DNA of 64,000 nucleotides from Euphorbia lathyris (GCF_963576675.1 NC_088914.1:78800441-78864440); one strand, 5' to 3'. Counted from the first letter of the stretch, positions 21,465 to 33,481 are shown. Numbers and translations: made by a program. Notes: generated from the sequence alone by a model not told the origin.

Positions 21465-22946
21465 AGGGCACCTGACCACTAAGGGTCTTCTTTTCCTTCC
21501 TTACCTTTATTTTATTTTTGTTTTTGTTTTAACTTCTTTTGGCGACGCCCTTGGAATAGGCGTCATTTTAAATAACGCGGAGGGCCGTGCAACCCCGCAC
21601 TTTTAGTTTGTTTTGCACTACCAAAAACAAAAATAAAAATTTAATAACAACAAAATAATTAAACTAATTTATTGACTCTTTTAAATTTTTCCGACACGCT
21701 ATCCCTCCTTCGGAAATTAATTAAAGTTCCGTTATTTGTCATAAAAAAATAAAAGCGTCGGAACATAAAGGAATGGTTCAATTAAGAGATTTTAGTCTTG
21801 ATCTTAAAGTTAGGGAATTTGTGCAAAACTTGGGATTAGTACTAAACTAAGACATTGAGTCTTAACCCAAAAGTCATCTCCATAATAAACTTTAAAAAGG
21901 CAATAAAAACGGGATAGTTGAGAATTTAGTGAAAACTTGATAGTACACAATTTAAACCCGAATCTTTGTGAGGTATTCTTGAGCCTAAAAGAGTTCGTAC
22001 GAGAACTCTAATTCTTTCACAATTTTTCGAGAGCTTTGACTTCACTCGACTCATAGAATTTGCATCCAATACCGGGTTAAGTACACTTATTTGTGGTAAA
22101 AAGGCAATAGATGATAAACCGAACTCACTTAGGCTAATTTTTCTTAATTTATTTTTCTCGTTTTCATTGAACATTAGGAAACCCCCTCGAGCCTATTAAC
22201 CAATTTTTTTGTTAATACCCTCTTAACATTTAACCCTTTTTCCTCTTGTTCAATTACCGACATAATCAAAGTGCACCCGAATTACCCGAAATAAGTCACG
22301 GCCTTAGCAAATGAGCACCATAAGTTCTCAAAATATTGTTTTTGTGCCTCTATCAAAACAAAAGATACAATAAAAATAAAAAGGCATTCTCAAGCTCCAC
22401 CCGAGCAATTTTGAAGTATATTTTGTAAAATTCGCCAAGGCCGAAATAAACAATGATACGGTGCAATCACAAAACGGTATTTTTGAACTCGAGTTCCTTT
22501 AAACTAACCACTAAAAAAGCCACCCACATTACAACCCCCCTCCGGGTTCATTTTTAATATTGCCTAACCATATTTTAGGAGGAAAAACCCGGATGAAAGT
22601 GCAAATTCGATATGATCTCGAGTAAGTGCAAAGAAGAGTGCTAAAACACCGACCCACCTAAAATTGAGCGTAAGAGCGAAATCCCTTGGTGAGGTACTAT
22701 CGGGTTCTCAAAAGATAATCAACCCCCGTTAATATTGCCTATTAAATCTTAATCATGGAGGTTTCAAACAAGTTTCGTACTCAATTGTTTGCGTAGGTAC
22801 TTACCAAAACCTTTGCACAAAACCATAACTTTGAAATCACGCACTTGGCAAAACCAACCTTCGGTTTGTTTCTTAATTTTCTCAATCCCTTGTCTTTCGA
22901 TTTCTTTTACTTGAGGACAAGTAAAACTTTAAAGTCCGAGGAGGTT
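21465..22946. other. Non-coding 3' internal region of the Athila-like element
   Basis: No ORF above background and no pol motif in any frame. It ends in the polypurine tract before the 3' LTR. The length suggests that a pol region, if ever present, has been lost or replaced. Confidence 0.6.
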
Positions 22947-24735
22947 TGATAGGGGTATTTTACCCCTATCTTTTAGCGTGATTTACGGGTTGATTTTGGA
23001 TAAAATAAATAAGTTTAATTATAAAAATAAAGTGTTTTTGATAAAATAAAGAAATAAAAATAAATCTCGTACTTTCAGTTAATTTTCCTCGTTTTTTATT
23101 AGTTTAGGAAATAAAAAGGTCAAGCTAACTCGACTCTCAAGATTTGTATTTCAGGTACGAGAAAGGAGCAAAAATCCACTCCATACGCAGGGCGTAACAT
23201 CCCTTACGCGGGGCGTAAAACACGGTGTCAGAAATAATTGCCTTATCCGCAGACACCACGTAGAACTGACTCAGCATACGCGGGGCGTATGACACCTTAC
23301 GCGAGGCATATGACACATGTCGGAAATAATTGGCATAATCCTGAAAGTCAGACTGCAGTGTCTCTCGGAGTCAACTCTCCATACGCGGGGCGTACTTCAG
23401 CTACGCACGGCGTAAAAGCTCCAGTTCAAGCAATAAAACTTCAGAGACTCAAACACGCGGGGCGTACTTCAGCTACGCAGGGCGTGTTTGAGACAATTAG
23501 ACACGGAATTGGTCCACATGCAGGAGATTTCTGACGGAATGGGCATATACGCGGGGCGTGTATCACCATACGCGGGGCGTACTATGGGATTTCTGCACTC
23601 AATGATGTTGCTCCATACTTGCACCTTATGAAGTTACATTTGTGTCCCTAGCTTGATGTATAAATAAGAGTGACTAGCACTCATTTTGACACCTTCATCA
23701 CCTTCTACCCTCTACCATATACACCTTGTACATAGCTACATTTTGCTTCTTTTAGATAGTTGTTGTGTAGTTTTGTAGTATAGATTCAGTTTATGTAATA
23801 AAACTCTCCCACCTCGAGAGCTTGTTCGGTTATTCCGGCATTCCACCAACGTTCCGCTCCATCATCCGTCACCAAGCTCGAGAGTTCCACCTCCAAGTCC
23901 TAAGAGACGGCCTTGAGTCTGGTTGGCTAGTTCCGAGGGCCGATTCTTCCCTCTTTACTTGCTAATTAGCTTTGATCTCATCCTATGTACTAGGCTTGGT
24001 TGTATTCTATATTCTTACTCTCCATATTTATAATATATGATTTGCAATTTCCGTTTCTGTATACGTGTTGATGTTTATTGCTTATTTTGATACTCATAAT
24101 TGACTATTGTGTAGGGGAACGCGATTTTCGACGCCATTCGGGCTACCTTTAGGGATTTATATAGGTGTTGCCTTATCGGAAGTGACAAACCGGAAACCGT
24201 AGGAATTGACAAGCCACAGAACTTACGGGCCCTAGTTTCTGATCCCCAGCATTAGACACGCCTTGACTAGGAACCACGTAGTCTAAGTACTTAACGGGTC
24301 GGTCGAACTACACGTAGTCGTCTTTGCAAGAGTAAATCGTCAACCGAATATATTCGGAGTTATTGCATATTATATTTATAACTTATCGTCACCCATATCA
24401 CTCCGTGGAGTTTTCCATTACATAAATCTGTGTCACCAATAGGTTAGGAGTAGTTTGTAGTTGCGTCCCACACCAACTCAAAGTATTCACTGCTTAGATA
24501 ACGTATAAAACCGAGTCGTCTAATACTTGCAGTTATAAATCCCGTGGATTCGATACCCGGTCTTAACCGGATTATTACTTGATACGACGGGGTACAGTTG
24601 CCCCTAAATAGTCGTAGTGTCTAGTAGAGCTAAGAATATTTAAGAGATCACATCCATATTCATAGCACATTCACCGCAATACACATTTAAGTCGTCATTA
24701 GAAAAGCTCTACACACCTAGATCCTACGCCCATCA
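22947..24735 (+). repeat. 3' LTR of the Athila-like element
   Basis: Same length as the 5' LTR and collinear at an offset of 6,696. A polypurine tract (GAGGAGGTT) lies just before it at 22938-22946. Some dyads have decayed, for example ACGCAGGGCGT at 23185. Confidence 0.9.
23185..23580 (+). repeat. Five direct pairs of the dyad (3' LTR)
   Basis: Copy of the 5' LTR cluster at an offset of 6,696. Several members carry substitutions at CpG positions (ACGCAGGGCGT, ACGCGAGGCAT). Confidence 0.88.
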
Positions 24736-25578
24736 GTTGACAGGGCTATTGACGCCTGCTTCTTGCTGAACCAGGACACAAGACAGCTTCCAAGGAAGTG
24801 GCATCCTCCCGAGGTGCTTTTTCGTTCAAGCTTATCTCGTCCGTAGTCAGCGTCAATGTATCCAATGAGTGTGAAGTCATGAGTATTGGGATACCACAAA
24901 CCTACATTCACCGAGCCTTGCAAATATCTAAGGATTCTTTTTACAGCTATGTAATGAGATTCATTAGGGTTAGATTGATATCTAACATAATAACATATTG
25001 AGAACTGAATGTCCGGCCTACTAGCAGTTAAGTAAAGTAGAGAACCAATCATACCTCGGTACAATCTGCTGTCTACTGACTTACCACTTTCGTCAGCGCA
25101 GAGGACAGTGTCAGTGCCCATAGGGGTAGATATTGACTTGCAATTTTCAAGTTCATACTTCTTCAATATCTCCTTATCATACTTAGTTTGACTGATGAAG
25201 ATGCCATTTTTCCCTTGTTTGATTTGAAGTCCAAGGAAGAAGGTGAGTTCTCCCATCATTGACATTTCAAACTCAGTCTGCATCTGCTTACTAAATTCCT
25301 TGCACATTGACTCGTTAGTGGCACCAAAAATAATGTCATCAACATATATCTGAGCCAATAGGGTATCTTTACCCTTTCTCTTAATGAATAAGGTTGTATC
25401 AGATTTACCTCTAACATAAGTTCTAGTCAGAAGGAAACTGGTCAGCCTCTCATACCAAGCACGTGGTGCTTGCTTGAGACCATACAGAGCCTTTTTGAGT
25501 TTATAAACGTGGTTTGGGAACTTGGGATCCTCAAACCCTAGAGGCTGATTAACATAGACTTCCTCGTTTATAACTCCA
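24736..25578 (-). pseudogene. Copia-A pol, middle part (RT)
   Basis: Continuation of RT after the Helitron-like insertion. It contains YVDDIIFG, the catalytic motif, at about 25350, then [24 protein letters not shown] and the lead into RNase H (SWFSKKQAS). It is cut at GTTGA (24736-24740), the duplicated target of the Athila-like element. Confidence 0.85.
25436..25578. repeat. 143-bp target duplication, left copy
   Basis: This copia-A RT segment (aactggtcagcc ... ataactcca) is repeated at 27525-27667 with a single visible difference (ctagagg versus ctggagg). Each copy is continuous with its own side of the host pol gene, so it behaves as a duplication made at insertion. Confidence 0.85.
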
Positions 25579-27524
25579 CTAGTTTTTGACCCGTGCGATG
25601 CACGGATTCATCTTAATATATAAATATTAACAAAAATATAATTAATAATTACAATTAATGATATAAAAAAGGAGGAAGTGACACCTCAGCTCCATCGTTA
25701 CTGTTTTATATTATATATAGATATGCAAAGAAATAGAGATATTTTAGGGACTAATTTAAATTATGTAGAACTTTTAGATATAGATGTGCAGAGAATTAGA
25801 GAGATTTTAGAGATTAATTTAAATTCTGTAGAACTCTTAGATATAGTACGGATAAAATAATCTTTTTATAAATAAATATAATAATATAACTAAAGTTAAT
25901 ATATTATATTTTTTATTAGTAAAAAAGGAGGAAGTGACACCTCAGCTCCATCGTTACTGTTTTATATTATATATAGATATGTAGAGAATTAGAGGGATTT
26001 TAGGGACTAATTTAAATTATGTAGAACTTTTAGATATAGATATGCAGAGAATTAGAGAGATTTTAGGGATTAATTTAAATTCTGTAGATCTCTTAGATAT
26101 AGTACAGATAAAATAATCTTTTTATAAATAAATATAATAATATAACTAAAGTTAATATATTATATTTTATATTATATTTTTTATCAGTAAAAAAGGAGGA
26201 AGTGACACCTCAGCTCCATCATTACTGTTTTATATTATATATAGATATGTAGAGAATTAGAGGGATTTTAGGGACTAATTTAAATTATGTAGAACTTTTA
26301 GATATAGATATGCAGAGAATTAGAGAGATTTTAGGGATTAATTTAAATTATGTAGAACGTTTAGATATAGATATGCAGAGAATTAGAGAGCTTTTAGGGA
26401 TTAATTTAAATTCTGTAGAACTCTTAGATATAGTACGGATAAAATAATCTTTTTATAAATAAATATAATAATATAACTAAAGTTAATATATTATATTTTT
26501 TATTATATTTTTTATCAGTAAAAAAGGGGGAAGTGACACCTCAGCTCCATCGTTACTGTTTTATATTATATATAGATATGCAGAGAATTAGAGAGATTTT
26601 AGGGAGTAATTTAAATTATGTAGAACTTTTAGATATAGATATGCAGGGAATTAGAGATATTTTAGGGATTAATTTAAATTATGTATAACTTTTAGATATA
26701 GATATACAGAGAATTAGAGAGATTTTAGGGATTAATTTAAATTATGTAGATCTCTTAGATATAGTACAGATAAAATAATCTTTTTATAAATAAATATAAT
26801 AATATAACTAAAGTTAATATATTATATTTTATATTATATTTTTTATCAGTAAAAAAGGAGGAAGTGACACTTCAGGTCCATCGTTACTGTTTTTTAGAGA
26901 GATTTTAGGGATTAATTTAAATTATGTAGATCTCTTAGATATAGTACAGATAAAATAATCTTTTTATAAATAAATATAATAATATAACTAAAGTTAATAT
27001 ATTATATTTTATATTATATTTTTTATCAGTAAAAAAGGAGGAAGTGACACTTCAGGTCCATCGTTACTGTTTTTTAGAGAGATTTTAGGGATTAATTTAA
27101 ATTATGTAGATCTCTTAGATATAGTACAGATAAAAATAATATTTTTTATAAATAAATATAATAATATAACTAAAGTTAATATATTATATTTTATATTATA
27201 TTTTTTATCAGTAAAAAAGGAGGAATTGACACCTCAACTCCATCGTTACTGTTTTATATTATATATAGATATGTAGAGAATTAGAGGGATTTTAGGGACT
27301 AATTTAAATTATGTAGAACTTTTAGATATAGATATGCAGAGAATTAGAGAGATTTTAGGGATTAATTTAAATTATGTAGAACTCTTAGATATAGTACAGA
27401 TAAAATAATCTTTTTATAAATAAATATAATAATATAACTAAAGTTAATATATTATATTTTATATTATATTTTTTATCAGTAAAAAAGGAGGAAGTGACAC
27501 CTCAGCTCCATCGTTACTGTTTTC
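25579..27524 (-). mobile_element. Small Helitron-like element made of tandem repeats
   Basis: On the minus strand the element ends with hairpin CCGTGC-ATC-GCACGG, then GGTCAAAAACTAG, followed by host T. This is the Helitron 3' signature (hairpin plus CTRR, inserted before T). The body is a tandem array. The anchor 'ggaggaagtgacacctcagc' recurs at about 25671, 25927, 26195, 26526, 26857, 27037, 27219 and 27487. Unit size varies between 180 and 331 bp because it contains one to three 63-bp subrepeats ('agagaattagagagatttta'). No ORF. The other end does not show the expected 5' TC, and the insertion is flanked by a 143-bp host duplication. Confidence 0.7.
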
Positions 27525-27667
27525 AACTGGTCAGCCTCTCATACCAAGCACGTGGTGCTTGCTTGAGACCATACAGAGCCTTTTTGAGTTTATAAACGTG
27601 GTTTGGGAACTTGGGATCCTCAAACCCTGGAGGCTGATTAACATAGACTTCCTCGTTTATAACTCCA
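27525..27667. repeat. 143-bp target duplication, right copy
   Basis: Partner of 25436-25578. It encodes part of RT ([20 protein letters not shown] on the minus strand) and is continuous with the upstream part of pol. Confidence 0.85.
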
Positions 27668-29616
27668 TTAAGGAATGCACTCTTAACATCCATTTGAAAC
27701 AATTTAAAGTTCATATAACTTGCATAAGCACATAAAATTCTTATAGCCTCTAGCCTTGCCACTGGGCCGAAGGTCTCACCGTAGTCAATACCTTCTTGCT
27801 GGCTGTAGCCCTGAGCTACAAGTCTTGCTTTGTTTCTGACCACGTTCCCTTGTTCATCCATCTTGTTGCGAAAGATCCATCTTGTTCCTATGGTCTTCTG
27901 GCTTTTTGGTTTTGGCACTAAGTCTCATACTTCATTTCTTCTGAACTAATCAAGTTCTTCTTGCATTGCATTCATCCAGAACTCATCATACTCAGCCTCA
28001 GCGAAGTTCTTTGGTTCCTGAATTGAGACGAATGCTACGTTGCTGTGGTATCTCCTGAGTTGATTCCTTGTCATCAGGGTGTTCTCAGCGGCATCAAGAA
28101 TGGCACTCTCTGAGTGTCCTCTTGGTATTCTGATCTCTTTTGGTAGATTGATGTCTTGTGCTGGTTGTGTTTCAACAATCTCTGCAGGTGTAGATTGGTC
28201 AGTGAAAACAATTTGAGTTTCGTTTTTACCTTTGGTCAGCCCTTGAGGCAATGACTCAGCGGCTGTTTCTTGGTCAGCGGGAGATGAGTGGGGATCATCC
28301 TCAGTCAGTTTCATGTCTCTTCCTGCAGGGTTAGTTTCATCAAACTCAACGTGTACTGACTCTTCTAAGACCTGAGTTCGTTTATTGAAAACTCTGTATG
28401 CTTTACTGTTTGTTGAGTAGCCTAAAAAGATAGCTTCATCAGCTTTTGAGTCAAACTTAGCTAGGTTGTCTTTGGTATTTAGAATAAAACATTTGCAACC
28501 AAAGGCACGAAAGTATCCAATGTTGGGCTTTCGTCCTTTCCAAAGTTCGTAGGGGGTCTTCTTTAATATAGGTCTAACTAGAGCCCTATTAAGTATGTAG
28601 CACGCTGTGTTAACAGCTTCTCCCCAAAAGTACTTTGGAAGCCTATGCTCACTCAGCATTGTCCTGGCTATTTCAACCAAGGTTCTGTTTTTCCTTTCAA
28701 CAACCCCATTTTGTTGAGGCGTTCTAGGAGCAGAAAAATTATGGTCAATTTCGTTGGCTTCACAGAATTCAACAAACTGTTGGTTCTTGAATTCTCCACC
28801 ATTATTACTTCGGACGTGAGCTAACTTAAGGTCTTTATCATTTTCAAGTTTTCTTACTAAAGTTGAAAACATCTCAAAGGTTTCATCCTTGCTACTCAGC
28901 AAGATGATCCAAGTGTACCGAGAAAAGTCATCTACAATGACCAAGAAAAATCTTCTACCACCCAAGCTCAGCGGCTGGACTGGACCAAAGAGATCCAAGT
29001 GTAGTAACTCTAATGGACGCTTAGTTGAGACAATGTTTTTACTATGAAAAGATTGTTTGGTTTGTTTTCCAGCTTGACAAGCGTGGCATAATTGATCTTT
29101 TTCAAACTTAAGTTCTGGCAGTCCCTCAACCAATTGCTTTCTTGCTAATTTGGCCAGGAGGTCCATGCTTACATGACCAAGTCTCCTGTGCCATAACCAG
29201 GAATTTTCTTCCTTTGACACTAAGCATACAGTTTTTGAAAACTTCTTTTCTAAGTTCAGCATAAAGACATTATCAATACGAGGGGCAGTTAAAATCAACT
29301 CATTTGTTTTACCCTCGAATATTTTACATCCAGTGTTATCAAATATAACTTTTCTCCCATTGTCACATAGCTGAGCTACGGTGAGTAAGTTATATTTGAG
29401 TCCGCTGACTAGGGAGACTGACTCAATAGTAGGATTACCACCAACGGTTCTTGACCCTACTATCTTACCCTTTTTGGTGTCTCCAAAACTTACACTTCCA
29501 CCTCGTTTACGCACAAATGTGATGAACTGAGTTTCATCACCAGTCATATGCCTCGAGCATGTGCTGTCAATGTACCACATCTTTGACTTCTCAGCACACC
29601 TCAGGCTTACCTGCAA
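27525..29616 (-). pseudogene. Copia-A pol, N-terminal part (protease, integrase, start of RT)
   Basis: The frame starts just 5 bp after the gag stop. The first codon is TTG where copia-B has ATG. The protease core reads WYIDSTCSRHMTG, lacking the Gly of the usual DSG. Integrase shows the zinc site LWHRRLGH...CHAC and catalytic positions LDLFGP, HVRSNNGGEF (the usual Asp is Asn) and NGVVERKN. Two stops near 27945 and 27915 interrupt the linker before RT. The RT start [11 protein letters not shown] is present. The gene is then cut by the tandem-repeat insertion at 25579-27524. Confidence 0.85.
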
Positions 29617-29621
29617 TATAG

Positions 29622-31364
29622 CTAGTTGCTTTTAGGTACCCAATTCTTTTTGGGTCCTTATTTGTTAGGCTCAACAGGTAAAGCATCATATTTCACTTTA
29701 TGACGACATACTTGGACAGTGTGTCCATTCTTCCTACAGAAGTCACAGCTGACCTTCCGTTTAAGATATCTTACTGACTGGTCAGCACCCTAGTGCTTAG
29801 CGTGCCAGCACACCTTTGTGGTGTGTCCTTTCTTCCCACAGAAGTCACACTGGATATTCCACTGAGGATTCCATCTCTGCTGACTAGTACTTCGATACTG
29901 AGTGTTCAGAGGAATATTTTTTTTATTCGGAACCTTAAGTTGGTTCTGAATATATGTGACATCCTTTTTCAGTTTCTTAGAATCTGATTGGACCTCAGAG
30001 ACAAACTTTTGCATAATTTCTACATTACTATGTAAAGTTGAGTTGTCCTGGAGAAGATATCGAAGGTCACTCAGCTTGACCTCCTCAATCTCGTCACATC
30101 GCCTGCTGAGTGCTCTAACCTTTTTGTTACACTTTTTGACAAGTGTGTAGAGGTCACTCAGGGCATTAACCATTTCATTTCTGAGCAAAGGTAGTGATAT
30201 TACCTCAGTTGAGTGTTCCTCATCGTCAGATGCAATGGAGGGGTCAGCATGCTCAGAAACACAAGGCTCATCAAGCTCATCTGCTATGAAGCAGATCTTT
30301 GCTGACTCAGTGGCATCGTCTCCTGATGATGATGACTCATCACTATCACTCCAGGTTGCCACCATTGCCTTCTTGCCGTTCTTCCTTTCCTTCTTCAAAG
30401 TAGGACAACTTGATTTGATATGGCCAGTTTGATGACATTCAAAGCATGTGATTGGCTTTCAGCTGTCCTTCTTGTACTTGCTGTCGCTGGACTCAGCTTT
30501 GTACTTATCAAACTTCTTGTAAGGCTTCTTGGACTATTTATCATTCTTTCTGAACAGCCTCTTCATCTTTCTAGTGAACATTGCCATCTCTTCATCGTCT
30601 GTTGAGCTCCCATCAGTGGAGTCAGCTTTCATGACAAAAGACTTTTGCTTCTTGTCTTCAGACTTTTCCTTCACCTCGAAATTCTTCATTGAGATCTCAT
30701 GGGTCAGCAACGAGCCAATGAGTTCATCATACTTGTAGGTGGTTAAGTCTTGAGCTTCCTCAACAGCAGTTTTCTTGGCTTGCCATCTTTTAGGAAGACT
30801 CCTCAGTATCTTCTTGACTTGCTCTTCCTCAGTAAAGATCTTGCCAAGTCTCTTGAGCTCGTTGATAATGTTTGTGAACCTTGCGTTCATCTCAGAGATT
30901 CCTTCATCATCATTCATTTCAAAGAGCTCGTACAACCTCATGTGCTGGTTCACCTTGGACTTCTTCACTTTGTTGGTTCCTTCGTAGGTGACCTCCAGCT
31001 TCTTCCAGATCTCCTGTGCTGACTCACAACCTGAAATTTTGTTGTACTCTACAGCATCTAACGCATAGTGAAGCATGTTTATAGCCGAAGCATGATTTTG
31101 TAGCTTCTTGAGATCATCCTCTGTCCATTTAGTCTCAGCTTTAACAACTGTTTGGCCGTCAATAGTTTCAATAGGAACAAATAGGCCTTGGACTATAGAA
31201 ATCCATGCATTCATATTTGTTGCCTGAATGAAATTTTTCATTCTGTTCTTCCAAAAGGTATAGTTAGACCCGAAGAACAGATGAGGCCGAGTAATGGACA
31301 GTCCTTCAGGTAAAATCTGAGTTGTCTGATTTCCTGGGAGGAAACGAGTGCTGTTCTCAGCCAT
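29622..31364 (-). pseudogene. Copia-A gag, degraded
   Basis: One frame of 581 codons starting with MAENSTRFLP. The N-terminal gag domain (FWKNRMKNFIQATN, about residues 38-51) is followed by a long helical region and zinc knuckles CFECHQTGHIKSSC and CDFCGKKGHTTKVC (CX2CX4HX4C). In-frame stops interrupt it near 30532, 30460, 29791 and 29650. The equivalent copia-B frame has stops at other places, so the two copies can be compared to see which residues were lost. The capsid precursor would package the element RNA. Confidence 0.85.
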
Positions 31365-31410
31365 TATGGGGATCAGCTCAAGATAGTTATATCTTGCTCA
31401 GTGAGCTGTT

Positions 31411-31426
31411 AAGCTCTGATACCACT
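31411..31426 (-). other. Primer binding site of copia-A (initiator Met tRNA)
   Basis: Directly inside the 5' LTR the minus strand reads AGTGGTATCAGAGCTT, which contains TGGTATCAGAGC, the classic complement to the 3' end of plant initiator Met tRNA. Confidence 0.92.
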
Positions 31427-32764
31427 TGTTGGTCCCTTATAACGTGACAAGTTTAGTTCCAAGGGGGGGGATAGGGACTATTTAAAATTTTGTCTGTTTA
31501 GGCTGACTTCTTTTCTTAAGAAAAGGTTTACACAGCGGCGCTAAGTAATTCTAAGATACAAGCTTAGTCAACTTGTGACTAAGTCTGTTTCTTTCCTTGA
31601 GTCAGGAGATAGCACTTAGAGTCTATTCCTGAACTCAGCTTCTTAGTGCACTCAACTCAGCGTGAGTTCATTACTTAGTCAGTTTTATAGCAAGCAATAT
31701 GTAAAGGAGTTTAAGGGTTAGAAATATGTTACTCAGCAGACATATCCTGGTTCGGCCTCTCCGCCTACGTCCAGTCCCCGGAACTCGTCCGAGCTTTTTG
31801 AATTCTCTACTGAGCTCTTTAAAGGTAGAGCACGAAACCTTTTACAATAGAAGCTGAGTATACAAGAGTACCTTCCTCTATACCTCTACTCACTCCTATG
31901 TCTACCGCTGAGTACTATAACCGAGTACTCAGCCTCTCCTTTCTATTCTTCTAGAAATGATAAAGTGTTTGTCCTAAACAACAATTGCTAAGACACTTTA
32001 GATGATTGAAAATCACTCTAGACTTTTATACAATAATATGGAAATTGGTGTAAGGTTTTTGCTTTGCTTTTCTCACAGAACTTCGTGTATGAATTTGGAC
32101 AACGTTTCGGCTAATTGAAGATCTGCATCGAATGAAGCAAATGAGATGCCTATTTATAGTGACACTTGAGGCACCGGTAATTTCGAATTTCGAAATAACC
32201 GTTGGAGGGAAACGGCTTCCTGTCGTTGTCACTCAGTACGTGCTCAGTGTCGTTGGCCAATGAGATTCTTGCATCTTCTGTCCACGGCAGTGCTCGGCAG
32301 CTTTTCGTTTGGCAAACAGAATGTTTCGACATTTTTGGCAAAGTCTTCCAGACAGCTTCCTGCGCCTTCTGAACTTTACCCAAAGTAGAAATACTTTGTC
32401 TAGAAGTTGGTTCTTTGTCTGCCGCTGTCTTGTACTTCTTGTCGACACACTCAGCAGCTTCATCTTGAAGCAATTGAGAGAAGGCTTCTCGATCCTTCTT
32501 CATGCTGAGCTTGTGCTTTGTACAAAACGACCGCGTTTTGTATCTTGGGCCGTGATGTCTTGATATGTTGACTTGGGCTTGACTTCCACTTATGGGCTTT
32601 TGGACTTTTAATCTTAATGTCTTATAAATCAATAAACTCAACATTGAACAAACACATTAGTATGAATAAATCAAAGCATTTAAATTTAATGTGTTAGAAT
32701 ATTTTTTATCAATTTACTTAAATAATTTTGTCAAATCAAAATCATGTGGAAAGGTGTTTCAACA
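31427..32764 (-). repeat. 5' LTR of copia-A
   Basis: 1,338 bp. The minus-strand TATA box TATAAATA lies at 32151-32158, preceded by the TTTCGAAATTCGAAA module shared with copia-B. This LTR would drive transcription leftwards through gag. Confidence 0.9.
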
Positions 32765-33421
32765 AGTTCTACTGCTTGAAAGGAAGGAGCATAGCAAGAA
32801 AGAAACGGCGATGAAGGAGGAAGAACGCGATGAATGGAGGAGCAGAGCAGTGGCTGTCTAGAAAAAGAAGACACTGTGAAGGAAGCATGGAAGAAACAGA
32901 CCAATTTGGAGCAAAAATTGTGAATAGGGTTTTTTTATACATATAAATTAGTTTTATTTTAAATTGTGATATAATATACTTTATTACTAATTAATTGTAT
33001 TATTTTTACCAAACTTTTTCTAATTGTAATGTATAAATTGGATGTTATTTAAATTAAATTATAAAATTAAAGGAGTATTATTTATAATATAAAGGAAATA
33101 TATTATATGTGGGTACTATTTAGTTAAATTATAAAACAATATAGATGAAAAATAAAACTTCATATATAAAATATAACTTTAATATGATAAATCTCCAATT
33201 CTTTCAATTCACTTCGGTCTAATCCAATCCAATTCGGTTATCGGTCCAATTTTAAATAATTTCGGTCTAGTTTTTTGACAAAAAGTTAAAAGTCCAGTTC
33301 GGTCCAGTTCTTTAGAAAAAGGCAACAGTTCCGTCCAATTCTGGATCTTTTTATTCGGATATTCGGTCCAATCCAGTTTCTCCAAGATTCACGTCCACCT
33401 CTAATTGAGATGCTCTTAATG

Positions 33422-33445
33422 GAACCACAATAAATAAATAAATAA

Positions 33446-33476
<31 letters not shown>
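33422..33476. repeat. AAAT/TA microsatellite
   Basis: (aaat)n followed by (ta)n. A second TA tract follows 35526, so the element between them sits inside a TA-rich target. Confidence 0.85.

Positions 33477-33481
<5 letters not shown>

Larger units (their letters stand above)
16251..24735 (+). mobile_element. Athila-like LTR retrotransposon without pol, rich in ACGCGGGGCGT dyads
   Basis: LTRs 16251-18039 and 22947-24735 are both 1,789 bp, start TGATAGGGG and end CCCATCA. The target duplication GTTGA is at 16246-16250 and 24736-24740. The PBS matches Asp tRNA, as in Athila elements. The 4.9-kb internal region has a short unknown ORF and an Athila-ORF1-like ORF but no recognisable protease, RT, RNase H or integrase, so it must have been mobilised in trans. 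By eye about 29 substitutions separate the LTRs. It is inserted in copia-A RNase H on the opposite strand. Confidence 0.85.
10504..32764 (-). mobile_element. Copia-A: Sirevirus-like Ty1/copia retrotransposon, minus strand, with two nested insertions
   Basis: LTRs at 10504-11839 and 31427-32764 start TG and end CA. The 5-bp target duplication AGTTC is at 10499-10503 and 32765-32769. In transcription order (right to left) it holds the 5' LTR, initiator-Met PBS, gag, pol (protease, integrase, RT, RNase H), a third large ORF, repeated polypurine tracts and the 3' LTR. The copia order (integrase before RT), LTR start TGTTG and the extra ORF after pol point to the Sirevirus/Maximus lineage (knowledge of the family). 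Gag, pol and ORF3 all contain in-frame stops. By eye the LTRs differ at about 22 of 1,337 positions. Confidence 0.9.
9812..33403. mobile_element. hAT-like element containing a 22-kb nested insertion
   Basis: The left terminus TGGGGGTGAGC (9812) and right terminus, inverse TAGAGGTGGAC (ending 33403), are imperfect inverted repeats. They are flanked by a perfect 8-bp duplication ATTGAGAT (9804-9811 and 33404-33411), the hAT target size. Both ends carry subterminal 'ttcggt/ccaattcgg' repeats in opposite orientation, as hAT elements often do. Without the copia-A insertion the element is about 1.3 kb, has no transposase ORF, and is therefore non-autonomous. Confidence 0.75.
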
